Of a DNA stretch of 64,000 bases, positions 8,198-16,969 are shown in pieces; the stretch's first letter is position 1, and each line of letters begins with the position of its first letter. The notes under the pieces were generated by a model. That model worked only from the letters and a program-made list of their open reading frames with translations. It had not been told where the DNA came from and made no database searches. Source of the stretch: Allomeiothermus sp035760705 (GTDB lineage: Bacteria; Deinococcota; Deinococci; Deinococcales; Thermaceae); assembly GCA_035760705.1 (NCBI GenBank), contig DASTSL010000035.1, forward strand, positions 1 through 64,000. The letters run 5' to 3'. Position numbers and translations under genes: made by a program.

Positions 8198-9469
8198 CTA
8201 TCGGGTCGGCTCGAGTCTCGCCTTTCCAAAGTACGGCTGCACGGCCTCGGGCACGTGCACCGTGCCGTCCTCGTTCTGGTGGTTCTCCAAAAGCATCACC
8301 AGGATGCGCGGGGTCGCCAGAGCGGTGTTGTTGAGCGTGTAGGCGTAGCGCACCTTGCCGTCCTCGCCCCGGTAGCGGAGGCCCGCCCGCCGCGCTTGCC
8401 AGTCCAGCAGCGCCGAGCAAGAGTGGGTCTCGCGGTAACGGTTCTCGCTGGGGACCCAGGTCTCGAGGTCCACCTGGCGGTATTTGCCCAGGCCCATATC
8501 CCCAGTAGAGACCTCGATCACCCGGTAGGGAAGCTCGAGCGCCTGTAAGATCTTCTCTGAGTTCGAAAGCATCAGGTCGAACCAGCGGTTCGATTCCTCC
8601 AGGTCGGCCTTGCAGAGCACGTACTGCTCGACCTTGTTGAACTGATGGACGCGCATCAACCCGCGCACGTCCTTGCCCGCCGAACCGGCCTCGCTGCGGA
8701 AACAGGCCGAGACGCCCACGTAGGTTTTGGGAACTTCCGGCTCGGAGAGGATTTCCCCGGCGTGGAGGGAGTTGAGCAAGACCTCGGAGGTCCCGGCCAG
8801 GTACATGTCCTCGCCCTCGATCTTGTACACGTCTTCGCGGGCTTTGGGGAACTGGCCGTGCCCGTAGAACACCTCTTCGCGGGCATAGGCCGGGACGCTG
8901 ATCGGGGTGAAGCCCGAAGCCACCAGTTGATCGAGTGCGAAGCGCAAGAGGGCCTGCTCGAAAACCATCAGGTCGCCCTTGAGCGCATAGGAGCGGCTCC
9001 CGGAGATCCTGGAGATGCGCTCGAGTTCGCCCCAGCCGTTCTTCTCGATGAGGGCCAGGTGGTCTAAGGGCTCGAAGAGGAAGGTCCGGGGCGTGCCGTG
9101 GACGCGGGTCTCGACATTATAGGAGTCGTCGGGGCCGACCGGTGCGCCCTCCCAGGGGATGGTGGGGGTGAGGTACAGCAACTCTTTGAGCTTGGCCTCG
9201 AGTTCGCGCAGTTGCGGTTCCAGCTCGGCCAACTGCGCCCCGATCTGCTTGCCCTTCTCGATGAGTTCGGCGCGTTCCTCGGGCTTAGCCTTAGCGGCGG
9301 CCTTGGCGTTGGCGTTGCGCTCGGCCTGGAGGGTCTCGGTTCGCCTACGAAGCTCGAGGATTTGTCCGTCGAGCATCAGCAATTCGTCCAGGTCGAGGGG
9401 GCTGCCCTTCTCCTCGATCGCCTTGCGGACGATATCGGGGTTTTCGCGGATGAACTTGATATCAAGCAT
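8198..9469 (-). CDS. serS: Seryl-tRNA synthetase
   Basis: Class II aminoacyl-tRNA synthetase of 423 residues, normal length. An N-terminal antiparallel coiled-coil arm (residues about 28-100, rich in Glu, Ala and Lys) binds the long arm of tRNA-Ser. The catalytic core includes GTSEVLLNSLHAG, motif 2 around CFRSEAGSAGKDVRGLMRVHQF, and motif 3 in NNTALATPRILVMLLENHQ. The start is set at MLDIKFIRENPD (9469), the standard N-terminus; an in-frame extension to 9502 is unlikely. It follows gatC by 49 bases and is probably cotranscribed with it. Confidence 0.96.
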   Translation of the reverse strand: MLDIKFIRENPDIVRKAIEEKGSPLDLDELLMLDGQILELRRRTETLQAERNANAKAAAKAKPEERAELIEKGKQIGAQLAELEPQLRELEAKLKELLYLTPTIPWEGAPVGPDDSYNVETRVHGTPRTFLFEPLDHLALIEKNGWGELERISRISGSRSYALKGDLMVFEQALLRFALDQLVASGFTPISVPAYAREEVFYGHGQFPKAREDVYKIEGEDMYLAGTSEVLLNSLHAGEILSEPEVPKTYVGVSACFRSEAGSAGKDVRGLMRVHQFNKVEQYVLCKADLEESNRWFDLMLSNSEKILQALELPYRVIEVSTGDMGLGKYRQVDLETWVPSENRYRETHSCSALLDWQARRAGLRYRGEDGKVRYAYTLNNTALATPRILVMLLENHQNEDGTVHVPEAVQPYFGKARLEPTR

Positions 9470-9518
9470 AAAAAACGTCCTACGTCTCACTTCGTACGTC
9501 AAAAAAGAATCGCGTACG

Positions 9519-9806
9519 TCACTCGATTACCCGCGGCACCTTGAAGAAGCCCTCTTCCTGCTCGATAGCGACCGAAAGGGCTTCTTCCTGGCTCAGCACC
9601 ACGCCGGGTTCGTCGGCGCGGAGGCGGTTTACTAAGTCCACCGGGCGGGCCATCTCGGGCATCCCCTCGAGGTCCAGTTCCCCCAGCTTCTCGAAGAAGC
9701 CGAAGATGTTTTTCAGGTCGTGCTCCATCTTGGCCTCCTCCTCGGGGGAAAGCTCGAGCCGGGAAAGCCGCTCGAGATGGCGGATCAGGTCGGGGGTGAT
9801 CTCCAT
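9519..9806 (-). CDS. gatC: Glutamyl/aspartyl-tRNA amidotransferase subunit C
   Basis: A 95-residue protein with the GatC pattern: ITPDLIRHLERLSRLELSPEEEAKMEHDLKNIF, then a central acidic linker and a Pro-rich C-terminus with VPRVIE. GatC ties GatA to GatB in the enzyme that amidates mischarged Glu-tRNA-Gln or Asp-tRNA-Asn. gatA and gatB are not in the window. An asnS also lies in the window, so amidation here may serve Gln-tRNA or act as a second Asn route. A GACAAT seven bases before ATG 9806 suggests that start; ATG 9815 is possible. Confidence 0.88.
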   Translation of the reverse strand: MEITPDLIRHLERLSRLELSPEEEAKMEHDLKNIFGFFEKLGELDLEGMPEMARPVDLVNRLRADEPGVVLSQEEALSVAIEQEEGFFKVPRVIE

Positions 9807-9918
9807 GCACTGCATTGTCTCGGGTCGCGGTGCAAAGCGCAAGGGTCGAGGAGGGATGGTCTTACGTCGAACGCTGTACGTACGACGTAAGACGTACGAC
9901 AAGCTTTAGCATAAAGCC

Positions 9919-11337
9919 ATGACTTCCGACGAATTCAAACAGCTCGGCTACCGCCTCATCGACTGGATCGCGGAGTACCGCGCTCGGGTCGAGGAACTGC
10001 CGGTGATGGCCCAGGTCGAGCCGGGGTTTTTGAAGTCGCAGCTTCCCACCCACCCGCCCGAACAGGCCCTGGGGTTCCGCGGGATCGAGGAGGAACTCGA
10101 GCGCCTGCTCCCCGGCCTCACCGGCTGGCAGAGCCCCAACTTCTTCGCCTACTTTCCCTCCAACGCCCCGCTGCACTCGGTCCTGGCCGACATCGTGGCG
10201 ACGGGGCTGGGACAGATCGGGCTCTCCTGGCAGGCAGCCCCGGCGCTCACCGAACTCGAGGAGGTGATGAACGACTGGCTGCGGCAGATGTTCGGCCTGC
10301 CGCCCGAGTTCCAGGGGGTGATTCAAGACACCGCCTCGACCGGAACCCTGGTGGCTCTGCTCACCGCCAGGGAGCGCTCCACTGACCACAGCCAGGCTCG
10401 AGGGGGCTTACAGGCCGAAGAGAAACCGCTGGTCGTCTACGCCTCCGACCAGGCCCACAGCTCGGTGCCCAAGGCCGCACTGCTGGCGGGTTTCGGGCGC
10501 GATAACCTGCGCTTGATCGAGACCGACGGGGACCACGCGATGCGGGTAGATCGGCTCGAGGAGGCCATCCTTAGCGATCTGGCCGAGGGCAAAAGGCCCT
10601 GTGCGGTAGTGGCCACGGTAGGTACTACCGCTACCACCGCCATCGACCCGGTAAGCTCCATCGCCGCGCTGGCCGGGCAGTACGGCCTTTGGCTGCACGT
10701 GGACGCGGCCTTGGCCGGGAGTGCGATGATCCTGCCGGAGTGCCGAGCGCTGTGGGAGGGGGTCGAACACGCCGACTCCATCGCCATCAATCCGCACAAA
10801 TGGCTGGGGGTAGCCTTCGACTGCTCGCTCTATTACGTGCGTGACCCGCAGCACCTGATCCGGGTGATGTCCACCAACCCCTCCTACTTGCAAACCGCCG
10901 CCGACGGCGACGCCAAGAACTATCGCGACTGGGGTATCCCGCTGGGGCGGCGTTTCCGGGCGCTCAAGATCTGGTTCGCCCTGCTCGCGGAGGGGGCGGA
11001 GGGCTTACGGGCCCGGCTGCGGCGCGACCGCGAGAACGCCCGCTGGCTCGAGGCCCAAGTCGAGCAGACCCCCGGCTGGAAGGTGCTGGCCCCGGTACCC
11101 TTGCAAACGGTCTGCGTCCGCTACGAGCCGGAAGGGCTCGAGGGAGAGGAACTCGACCACTTCACGCTCGAGTGGGTGAACCGGATCAACCGCTCCGGAG
11201 CGGCTTATCTGACCCCGGCGGTCCTCAAGGGCCGCTGGATGGTGCGGGTCTCCATCGGGGCCGAGCTGACCGAGCGGCGACACGTGGAGGCGCTGTGGCG
11301 GCGGATGCGAGAAGAGGCGGAGATGGCTGAACGCTGA
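9919..11337 (+). CDS. PLP-dependent group II amino acid decarboxylase (aromatic type)
   Basis: A 472-residue fold-type I PLP enzyme of the group II decarboxylase family (aromatic L-amino acid, tyrosine and glutamate decarboxylases). The cofactor lysine is in NPHKWLGVAFDC; upstream LHVDAALAGSA supplies the aspartate that contacts the pyridine nitrogen, and FFAYFPSN near residue 75 matches the aromatic decarboxylase substrate region. This suggests an aromatic or arylalkyl substrate; the exact amino acid is not readable. A TAGCAT box six bases before the ATG suggests a leaderless mRNA. The MnmC-like gene begins six bases after the stop. Confidence 0.85.
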   Translation: MTSDEFKQLGYRLIDWIAEYRARVEELPVMAQVEPGFLKSQLPTHPPEQALGFRGIEEELERLLPGLTGWQSPNFFAYFPSNAPLHSVLADIVATGLGQIGLSWQAAPALTELEEVMNDWLRQMFGLPPEFQGVIQDTASTGTLVALLTARERSTDHSQARGGLQAEEKPLVVYASDQAHSSVPKAALLAGFGRDNLRLIETDGDHAMRVDRLEEAILSDLAEGKRPCAVVATVGTTATTAIDPVSSIAALAGQYGLWLHVDAALAGSAMILPECRALWEGVEHADSIAINPHKWLGVAFDCSLYYVRDPQHLIRVMSTNPSYLQTAADGDAKNYRDWGIPLGRRFRALKIWFALLAEGAEGLRARLRRDRENARWLEAQVEQTPGWKVLAPVPLQTVCVRYEPEGLEGEELDHFTLEWVNRINRSGAAYLTPAVLKGRWMVRVSIGAELTERRHVEALWRRMREEAEMAER

Positions 11338-11343
11338 ACGCAT

Positions 11344-12012
11344 ATGGACGAATTTTCACCATTCCAGACCGAGGACGGCTCCCTAACCTTGATCCATCCT
11401 TGGTTCAAGGAAGCTTATAGCTCCAAACACGGGGCCTGGATGCAGGCCAATGAGCTTTACCTGAAGCTCACCAAGACCCACGAGCATCCCGGCCCGCGGG
11501 TGCTGGAGATCGGCTTTGGCCTGGGCGTGAACTTCCGGGCGACGCTCCAGAGCGCGGTGGAGCGTGGGGTGAGGCTCGAGTACCTCAGCTATGAGCTATT
11601 TCCGGTCCCCGCAAGGGTGCTTGAGGCCGTCCGTGTTTGTTTACTCCCCGAGGCTGCGGGGGTCTGGTCAGAACTGCTCGAGTCCTGGCCAAGAACTCCG
11701 ATCTCTGATCCTTACACCCTTCGAGGCGACTGGGGTAGGCTCGAGGTCCGCTTCGAGGACGTGACCCAAGCTGATTTCCCCCACAACTGGGCGACCGCCC
11801 TCTACTTAGACCCCTTCAGCCCGGAGGTCAACCCCGAGCCGTGGAGCCTCGAGGTGATGAAGAAGCTCTACCGGGCTGCCCAGCCGGAGGCTCGGCTGGC
11901 GACCTACTCGGTCGCGGGTTCGGTTCGCCGCGACCTCGCCCGGGCGGGCTTTCAGGTCGAGCGGGTTCCGGGAGTGGGGAAGAGGGCTTGGACTCAGGCC
12001 GTCAAGTTCTGA
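11344..12012 (+). CDS. MnmC-like tRNA U34 methyltransferase (DUF752)
   Basis: A 222-residue SAM-dependent methyltransferase of the type forming the methyl domain of MnmC, here without the FAD-oxidase half. LEIGFGLGVNF is the SAM-binding loop, and YLDPFSPEVNPEPWS and ATYSVAGSVRRDLARAGFQVERVPGVGKR are family hallmarks. The likely reaction is methylation of 5-aminomethyl-2-thiouridine at tRNA wobble position 34. It sits six bases behind the decarboxylase gene, probably in one transcript, although the functions look unrelated. Confidence 0.82.
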   Translation: MDEFSPFQTEDGSLTLIHPWFKEAYSSKHGAWMQANELYLKLTKTHEHPGPRVLEIGFGLGVNFRATLQSAVERGVRLEYLSYELFPVPARVLEAVRVCLLPEAAGVWSELLESWPRTPISDPYTLRGDWGRLEVRFEDVTQADFPHNWATALYLDPFSPEVNPEPWSLEVMKKLYRAAQPEARLATYSVAGSVRRDLARAGFQVERVPGVGKRAWTQAVKF

Positions 12013-12023
12013 GCGATCCCCCA

Positions 12024-12064
12024 CCCCTCGCGCTTTGCGCCGCCACTAAGGTGCGCCAGGGGAA
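12024..12064. repeat. GC-rich hairpin element in the deacetylase/methyltransferase gap
   Basis: CCCCTCGCGCTTTGCGCC followed by ten bases and GGTGCGCCAGGGG makes an imperfect hairpin. A related inverted copy lies at about 16709-16756, and a more diverged one inside the tRNA nucleotidyltransferase gene near 25176-25212. It separates two convergent genes, so it could also act in termination. Confidence 0.4.
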
Positions 12065-12088
12065 GTTTGTCGGATGAGGAGGTGAGGG

Positions 12089-12121
12089 GATATTCGGGTG
12101 GTTTGCATGGCGCAATTCCGG
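12089..12121 (+). repeat. Intergenic repeat with GGCGCAATTCCGG, copy 1
   Basis: Starts GATATTCGGGTGGTTTGCA and ends TGGCGCAATTCCGG. A second copy, 18945-18979, has the same order of motifs and an identical TGGCGCAATTCCGG. Both lie in gaps downstream of genes. Confidence 0.6.
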
Positions 12122-12165
12122 TCTACGTCCCGGCCCCCTAGCTGACCCGTACACGACGGAGCCAC

Positions 12166-13344
12166 TTAGGGGAGAGGGGATGGCTGATGTTCGACCTGGG
12201 GGGCTTTGCGCGACCCGTAGCGCTCGAGGAGTTCCTCTCGGGTGATGTAGGCCAGTTGCACCAGCGGCAGTTCGCGCTTGGGAAGCTCGCCCCGGTAGAT
12301 CCACATGAACCAGAGGTTGGCGATCCCGGTGATGAGCGTCTGTGCCCGGGAAACCGGGTGCAGCTTGAAGCCAAAGACCTTGAGCCCCACCGCGGCGTAG
12401 CTGATGCCGTAGACGAGCCGAATTTCGGGCTCGTTTTCCAGTTTCTCCGCCAGCAGCTTGAACCCGCGGCGGGTCTGGCGCAATAGGGTCATGGCGGGCA
12501 GGGCCGAACTCCGCACCGAGTCCAGGTGGACCTCGTAAGCCTTCACCCCGGGCTGGGCTTCGAGCACGGCGGGGCCGGGAAACTCGGTCGGCCCCACCGA
12601 GAGGAGGTCGAAGACCTCGAGCCCCAGCCGCTCGACCCGGTTTTTCTTGAAGTAGCGCTCGTGGTAGCCCTGGAAGGCCCGCTGCAAGCCCTGGCGTACC
12701 CCCAGGGGCTCGAGTTCCATCTCGTCCAGCCGCACCGGTTGGTAGCCCAGCTCGATCAGCCGGGGCAGGGCGATCTCGAGGATCTTCAGCGTGACCGGAT
12801 AGCGGTCGTGCAGCAGCAACACCGAGCCCGGCTTGCACCACAGGATGAGGTGCTCGGCCAGCTCCTCGGCGGGCTTGTCAGTCCAATCCTTCGACTCCAA
12901 ATCCCACAGGGCCACCTTTTTGCCATTGAGCCGGGCGAGGAGTCGGGTGAAGGGGGAGTGCGCCCCGTAGGGGGGCCGGTACCACGCACCGGGAACCCGC
13001 CGGATGTGCAGGGCCTCCTGCCAGGGCCACATCAAGAAAGCCTGGCGGTGCCAGTAGCCGTGTGACTCGACCTGATGGCCATCGGCCCGCAGGGCTTCCA
13101 GCAGGTCGGGGTGTTGGTCGGCCTGGGCCCCGGTGACGAAAAAGGTGGCCTTGACCCCGTGCCGGTGCAGCAGCTCGAGCAGGCTGCGGGTGTGCTCGCT
13201 GGGCCCGTCGTCGAAAGTGAGGGCGATTTTGGGGCTCGAGCGCGAACCCCAAGCGTAAGCCCCGATCCCCATCCAGCGAAACAGCAGGTCGGTGAGGCCG
13301 TAGAGGAGCAGGACGATGCCGATCAGCTTGCCGATGATTTCCAT
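12166..13344 (-). CDS. Polysaccharide deacetylase (NodB domain) with C-terminal extension
   Basis: A 392-residue protein. One N-terminal membrane segment (residues 5-25) is followed by a carbohydrate esterase 4/NodB domain: ALTFDDGPSEHT (catalytic Asp and metal Asp), ESHGYWH (metal His), RPPYGAHSP and LLLHDRY. The last 170 residues (from about 215) have no domain I recognise. The start is fixed at ATG 13344; a longer in-frame reading into the MFS gene is antisense noise. It overlaps the upstream MFS gene by 22 bp and, with it and the glycosyltransferase, forms an operon that probably modifies a surface or lipid-linked glycan. Confidence 0.82.
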   Translation of the reverse strand: MEIIGKLIGIVLLLYGLTDLLFRWMGIGAYAWGSRSSPKIALTFDDGPSEHTRSLLELLHRHGVKATFFVTGAQADQHPDLLEALRADGHQVESHGYWHRQAFLMWPWQEALHIRRVPGAWYRPPYGAHSPFTRLLARLNGKKVALWDLESKDWTDKPAEELAEHLILWCKPGSVLLLHDRYPVTLKILEIALPRLIELGYQPVRLDEMELEPLGVRQGLQRAFQGYHERYFKKNRVERLGLEVFDLLSVGPTEFPGPAVLEAQPGVKAYEVHLDSVRSSALPAMTLLRQTRRGFKLLAEKLENEPEIRLVYGISYAAVGLKVFGFKLHPVSRAQTLITGIANLWFMWIYRGELPKRELPLVQLAYITREELLERYGSRKAPQVEHQPSPLP

Positions 13345-14555
13345 ACCATTCCTCGCAAAGCCAGGAGGTAGAACAAAGCCAGCAGCACGAATACCGCCGC
13401 GCCGCCATAAAAAGGAGCGGTGGGGCCGAAGGTGTTCCAGAGCAGCCCGCCCATCGCCGGGCCGGTGGCGGTTCCCAAACCCTCCGCGGTGAGCAGGGTT
13501 CCCCAGATGGCGGCCCGGTTCTGCTGGGGCAAAAGCCGCACCACCAGGGCGTGCCAGCTCGGGGTGAAGAGCGCGAAGCCCACCCCGCCCAACACCGCCA
13601 CCCCGAACATCTCGGCAAAACCGGGCTTCTGCGCCACCCACAAAAAGGCTGCGCTCAGACACAGCATTCCCAGGATCAAGGGGATCTTGGGCCCCTGCCG
13701 GTCGGCGATGCGGCCCAGCCAGCCGATCCCGGTGAAGGCGAGCACCGCACCGACCGCGATTACCCCGCCCAGCTCGAGCACCCCCAACCCCAGTTGCTTG
13801 TCGGCGAACTTGATGATGAGCAGGCTCAGCATGGCCGGGGCGAAAGTCTGCCCGAAGGCCGCTGGCAGAAAGGTCATCAGCTTCTGCCAGGGATAAAGCT
13901 CTTGTTTTTGCGTAACCACCGGTTCGCGGAAACGGATCAGGGTCAGCCCGATCAGCGCTGCCCCACCCAGTGCGGCCAGCAAAGCGGTATAGGCCCATTC
14001 GGGGTTGCGCTGGACCAGGAAGCCGGTGGCGAAGGTGCCGAACCCGGCGAAGGGGAGGATCAAGCTCGAGGTGAAGGCCAGCGCCCGCCCCTCGCGGCCC
14101 TCGCGGGCGATCCGGCTGGCTAAGGTCATCAAGCCGGGCCACAACGCCGAGTAGGTGAAACCCCACAGCGCCGACATCACCCACAGCATCCAGACGCTGG
14201 GGTAGTTGGCGACCAGCAGAAGGGTTAATAACCCCACCCCGGCGGAGGCCAGCATGGTCGGGGTTAGGCCCAGACGCTGGGCCACGTACCCGCCAAGCGA
14301 GCGACTAAAGGTCTCAGTGAGGGCGTGTACGGTCCAGGCCGTGCCGATCACCAGTTGAGTGAGCCCCAGGTCGTACCTGGAGTAGCTCAAGTAGGCCCAG
14401 AAGAAGCCGCTGCGGGTGGCTTCCAAAAGCCCCAGCATCACCACGAAGCCCAGAAGCGGCAATAGCCCCCGGCGTTTCCAGGGGAGCTTGCTCCAGAGCT
14501 TGCCCGCGAGCTTGCTCCGAGCTGGGCTCGAGGAGATCGGTTTGGGTAATCGCAT
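13323..14555 (-). CDS. Major facilitator superfamily transporter
   Basis: A 410-residue integral membrane protein with about twelve hydrophobic segments and a cytoplasmic basic N-terminus (KLPWKRRG). MFS-type loops include GGYVAQRLGL after helix 2 and GRIADRQGPK between helices 8 and 9. The substrate is unknown; its place between a family 2 glycosyltransferase and a polysaccharide deacetylase suggests a sugar, lipid or envelope precursor. Its ATG overlaps the glycosyltransferase stop in TGATG, so the genes are translationally coupled. Confidence 0.85.
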   Translation of the reverse strand: MRLPKPISSSPARSKLAGKLWSKLPWKRRGLLPLLGFVVMLGLLEATRSGFFWAYLSYSRYDLGLTQLVIGTAWTVHALTETFSRSLGGYVAQRLGLTPTMLASAGVGLLTLLLVANYPSVWMLWVMSALWGFTYSALWPGLMTLASRIAREGREGRALAFTSSLILPFAGFGTFATGFLVQRNPEWAYTALLAALGGAALIGLTLIRFREPVVTQKQELYPWQKLMTFLPAAFGQTFAPAMLSLLIIKFADKQLGLGVLELGGVIAVGAVLAFTGIGWLGRIADRQGPKIPLILGMLCLSAAFLWVAQKPGFAEMFGVAVLGGVGFALFTPSWHALVVRLLPQQNRAAIWGTLLTAEGLGTATGPAMGGLLWNTFGPTAPFYGGAAVFVLLALFYLLALRGMVWKSSAS

Positions 14556-15262
14556 CAACGCTCCCGGTCGGCGTAATAGTCCTTGCCGTAATCCTGGGGA
14601 AGCCCCAACATGCGCCGCATGATGTTGCTGAAGTGGGTGCCGAAAAACTTCCAGCGCCCGGCCTTGAGCCGTCGGCCCGAGGTGAGCACCCGTGCGGTAG
14701 GCAGATAGACGATCTTGCCCCGTTCCTTGAGCTTGAGCATCAGGTGCAAGTCTTCGCCATAGGGGACATCATAGCCGCCGACTTCGATGGCTACGCTGCG
14801 CCGCACGGCGTGGTTGCCTCCGGCGGTGTTGGGTTGCCCTAGCTTGTCGGTGAGAGCTATGAGCAGGGGATAGCCGTAGCGGGAGAACATCCGGTCGAAC
14901 CAGGGGGCATCGTAGAACTCTAGCGTTCCGTACACCTCGACTACCTCTGGGTCGCGGAAGGCCCGGGCAATGGTAGCGATCCAAGCGTGCTGGACAATAC
15001 AATCGGCATCGGTGTTAGCCACCACCTCCCCGGTGGCGGCTAAGAGTCCGGTCTGCCGGGCGATGTGGAGCCCCGGGATGGGCTGGTCGATCACCTTGAC
15101 CCCCGGGTAGCTGCGGGCGATCTCGGCGGTGCGGTCCTTGCTGCCGTTGTTGACCACGATGATCTCGTGGGGCTTGGTTTTCTGGGCGAGGATGGACTCC
15201 AGGCAAGGACCGATGAACTCCTCCTCGTTCCTAGCCGGGACCACCACGCTGACCGTCACCAT
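14555..15262 (-). CDS. Family 2 glycosyltransferase
   Basis: A 235-residue GT-A enzyme. SVVVPARNEEEFIG opens the nucleotide-binding domain, NNGSKDRT follows, NTDADCIV is the DxD metal and sugar-nucleotide motif, and GEDLHLMLKL carries the usual ED pair. The start MVTVSVVVPARN (15262) is standard for the family; a longer frame to 15370 adds an unlike sequence. There is no obvious membrane anchor except a possible hydrophobic stretch around PLLIALTDK. First gene of the GT2-MFS-deacetylase operon. Confidence 0.88.
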   Translation of the reverse strand: MVTVSVVVPARNEEEFIGPCLESILAQKTKPHEIIVVNNGSKDRTAEIARSYPGVKVIDQPIPGLHIARQTGLLAATGEVVANTDADCIVQHAWIATIARAFRDPEVVEVYGTLEFYDAPWFDRMFSRYGYPLLIALTDKLGQPNTAGGNHAVRRSVAIEVGGYDVPYGEDLHLMLKLKERGKIVYLPTARVLTSGRRLKAGRWKFFGTHFSNIMRRMLGLPQDYGKDYYADRER

Positions 15263-15385
15263 AGCAGTAGACCCCCTGTGGGCCCTATTCGGCAGTGAGC
15301 ATAAACGCTGAGCATTATGACATTCATAGGATGGACTCAAAACTCGCTCAGACTGGTTCGCCGGGGCCAAGCCAGCCGCCCCGGT

Positions 15386-16573
15386 TTAGATCTCGGTCCG
15401 CGGCAGGCGCGGGAAGGGGAAGATGAGCCGCTGGGGTTCGGCCCGCAGGATCTCGCTGGCCTCGTCGTAGCAGGCTACAATCTCCTCGGCGATCCGCCGG
15501 GCACTGCGCCGGTCGGCGAACTGGCGGGCGGCTTGGGAGAACCTGAGCCGCTTGCCCTCGTCGCCCAGCAACTCGAGTGCCCGCAGGGCCATCTCCCGCG
15601 AGTCCCGGGGCGGCACCAGATACCCGCTCTTGCCCTCCTCCATTCCCTCCAGGGTGCCCCCCGCCCCCACCGCGACCACCGGCACCCCCACCGCCTGGGC
15701 TTCCCAGAGTACCAGACCTTGGGTTTCGGTTTCGCTAGCGAACAAAAACAGCTCGGCCAGCCGGAAGTACCCGCCCACGTTGCGGTAGGGTACCGCTCCC
15801 ACAAAGGTGATGTGCTCGAGGACCCCCAGGTCGCGGGCCAACCTTTGCAGAGATTCCTTCTCGGGTCCCTCGCCCACGTGGGTCAGGTGGGCATCGCAGG
15901 TCTGGCGGATCCGGGCGAAGGCTTCGACTACCACCTCGAAGCTTTTCTCCTTACCCAGCCGCCCCACCGTGAGGAGCCGACGCTTCCCCACCGGCCAAGG
16001 AGAAGGCGGCTCGGGGGCCGAGACCAGGAGGTCGGTGTCGATCCCGGTGGGGATGACCCGGATTGGGCGCTCGATCCCGTAATCCTCGGCCAGGAGCTTG
16101 ACCGGGTGGGTGGGGGCGATCACCACCTCGGCCCGGTTGTAAAAAGCCCGGCCTAACCGCCGCATGATCCCGGTGTACTTGTCCAGCACCGAGAGGCCGG
16201 GGATGTAGTGGGCGTACTTCTCGTAGTTGGTGTGAAAGGTCGAGACGTGGGGCAGTTCGTGCCGCCGGGCGATTTGCATCCCCCATAGTCCCATCCCCAG
16301 CGGGGTGTGGGTGTGGGTGATCTCGAACTCGGTGGGGAGCTTGCGCGGGTTGGGGAAGGCCAGCCGGGTCCCCTCGAAGAAGGGATAGGGCACGCTCCTG
16401 ACCCGCACCACCCCCTCTTCGCGGTCGGGGGCCTCGGGGTCTTGGGGAGCGATCACCCAGGCCTCGTGCCCCATGCGGCGCAGCTCGCGCAAGAGGAGAT
16501 ATACGCTGGTGGCGACCCCGTTGGGGCCGGGCAGATACATATCGGTGAAGAGGCCTACTCGATACAAACGCAC
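15386..16573 (-). CDS. Family 4 glycosyltransferase (diacylglycerol glucosyltransferase-like)
   Basis: A 395-residue GT-B enzyme. The N-terminus VRLYRVGLFTDMYLPGPNGVATS and ITHTHTPLG resemble glucosyl transferases that build membrane glycolipids on diacylglycerol. The C-terminal half has the retaining GT4 pattern GRLGKEKSFE (donor phosphate binding) and FASETETQGLVLWEAQAVGVPVV (E-x7-E). Thermaceae membranes are rich in glycolipids, so that role is plausible. The start is set at GTG 16573 because TAACAT lies seven bases before it; a longer frame to 16795 has no support. It lies 123 bp upstream of the GT2 operon, same direction. Confidence 0.83.
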   Translation of the reverse strand: MRLYRVGLFTDMYLPGPNGVATSVYLLLRELRRMGHEAWVIAPQDPEAPDREEGVVRVRSVPYPFFEGTRLAFPNPRKLPTEFEITHTHTPLGMGLWGMQIARRHELPHVSTFHTNYEKYAHYIPGLSVLDKYTGIMRRLGRAFYNRAEVVIAPTHPVKLLAEDYGIERPIRVIPTGIDTDLLVSAPEPPSPWPVGKRRLLTVGRLGKEKSFEVVVEAFARIRQTCDAHLTHVGEGPEKESLQRLARDLGVLEHITFVGAVPYRNVGGYFRLAELFLFASETETQGLVLWEAQAVGVPVVAVGAGGTLEGMEEGKSGYLVPPRDSREMALRALELLGDEGKRLRFSQAARQFADRRSARRIAEEIVACYDEASEILRAEPQRLIFPFPRLPRTEI

Positions 16574-16955
16574 CGCAACTATGTTAACACGTCGGCCTTT
16601 GAGCGCTAGCGGGGCCAGTAATGAGGTAGTTCGCCCGGGTAAAGAGCCTATGCCAAGCGACCGGAGGGACTCTGGACATGAACGCCGCCGAACTCCTGCC
16701 GTGGCCCACCCCCTCACTTGGCGCAAAGCACTATGGCGCAGAGCGCTAAGGGGGAGGGGTTTGGTGATCGGCGCGGAGTGCCGAATGCTTCGCATCTGCT
16801 GCGGGGATTCTGCTGCACCGATCTATCAAGCGTATCCGAGTAAACAATGGCAACTTAGTTTGCACCGCCTACCCTCTGTTCTCGAACCCGAGAGCGGGGA
16901 AGACCAGGTTGAGCGACATCCAGCCTGAGCGCCCAACGACAACCGCTGAGGCGCG
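16574..16955. other. Long intergenic region between GT4 and transketolase genes
   Basis: About 380 bp without a convincing gene. It holds the GT4 promoter, a GC-rich imperfect hairpin (about 16709-16756, CCCCCTCACTTGGCGC and GCGCTAAGGGGGAGGGG) related to the one at 12024-12064, and the transketolase promoter at its right end. Short frames here have no protein-like composition. Confidence 0.5.
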
Positions 16956-16969
16956 GTATCATGGCAGGC

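Noticed and set aside
13345..14184. A 672-residue version of the polysaccharide deacetylase
   Set aside because: The added part lies in another frame of the MFS gene and is Arg/Gly-rich, not protein-like.
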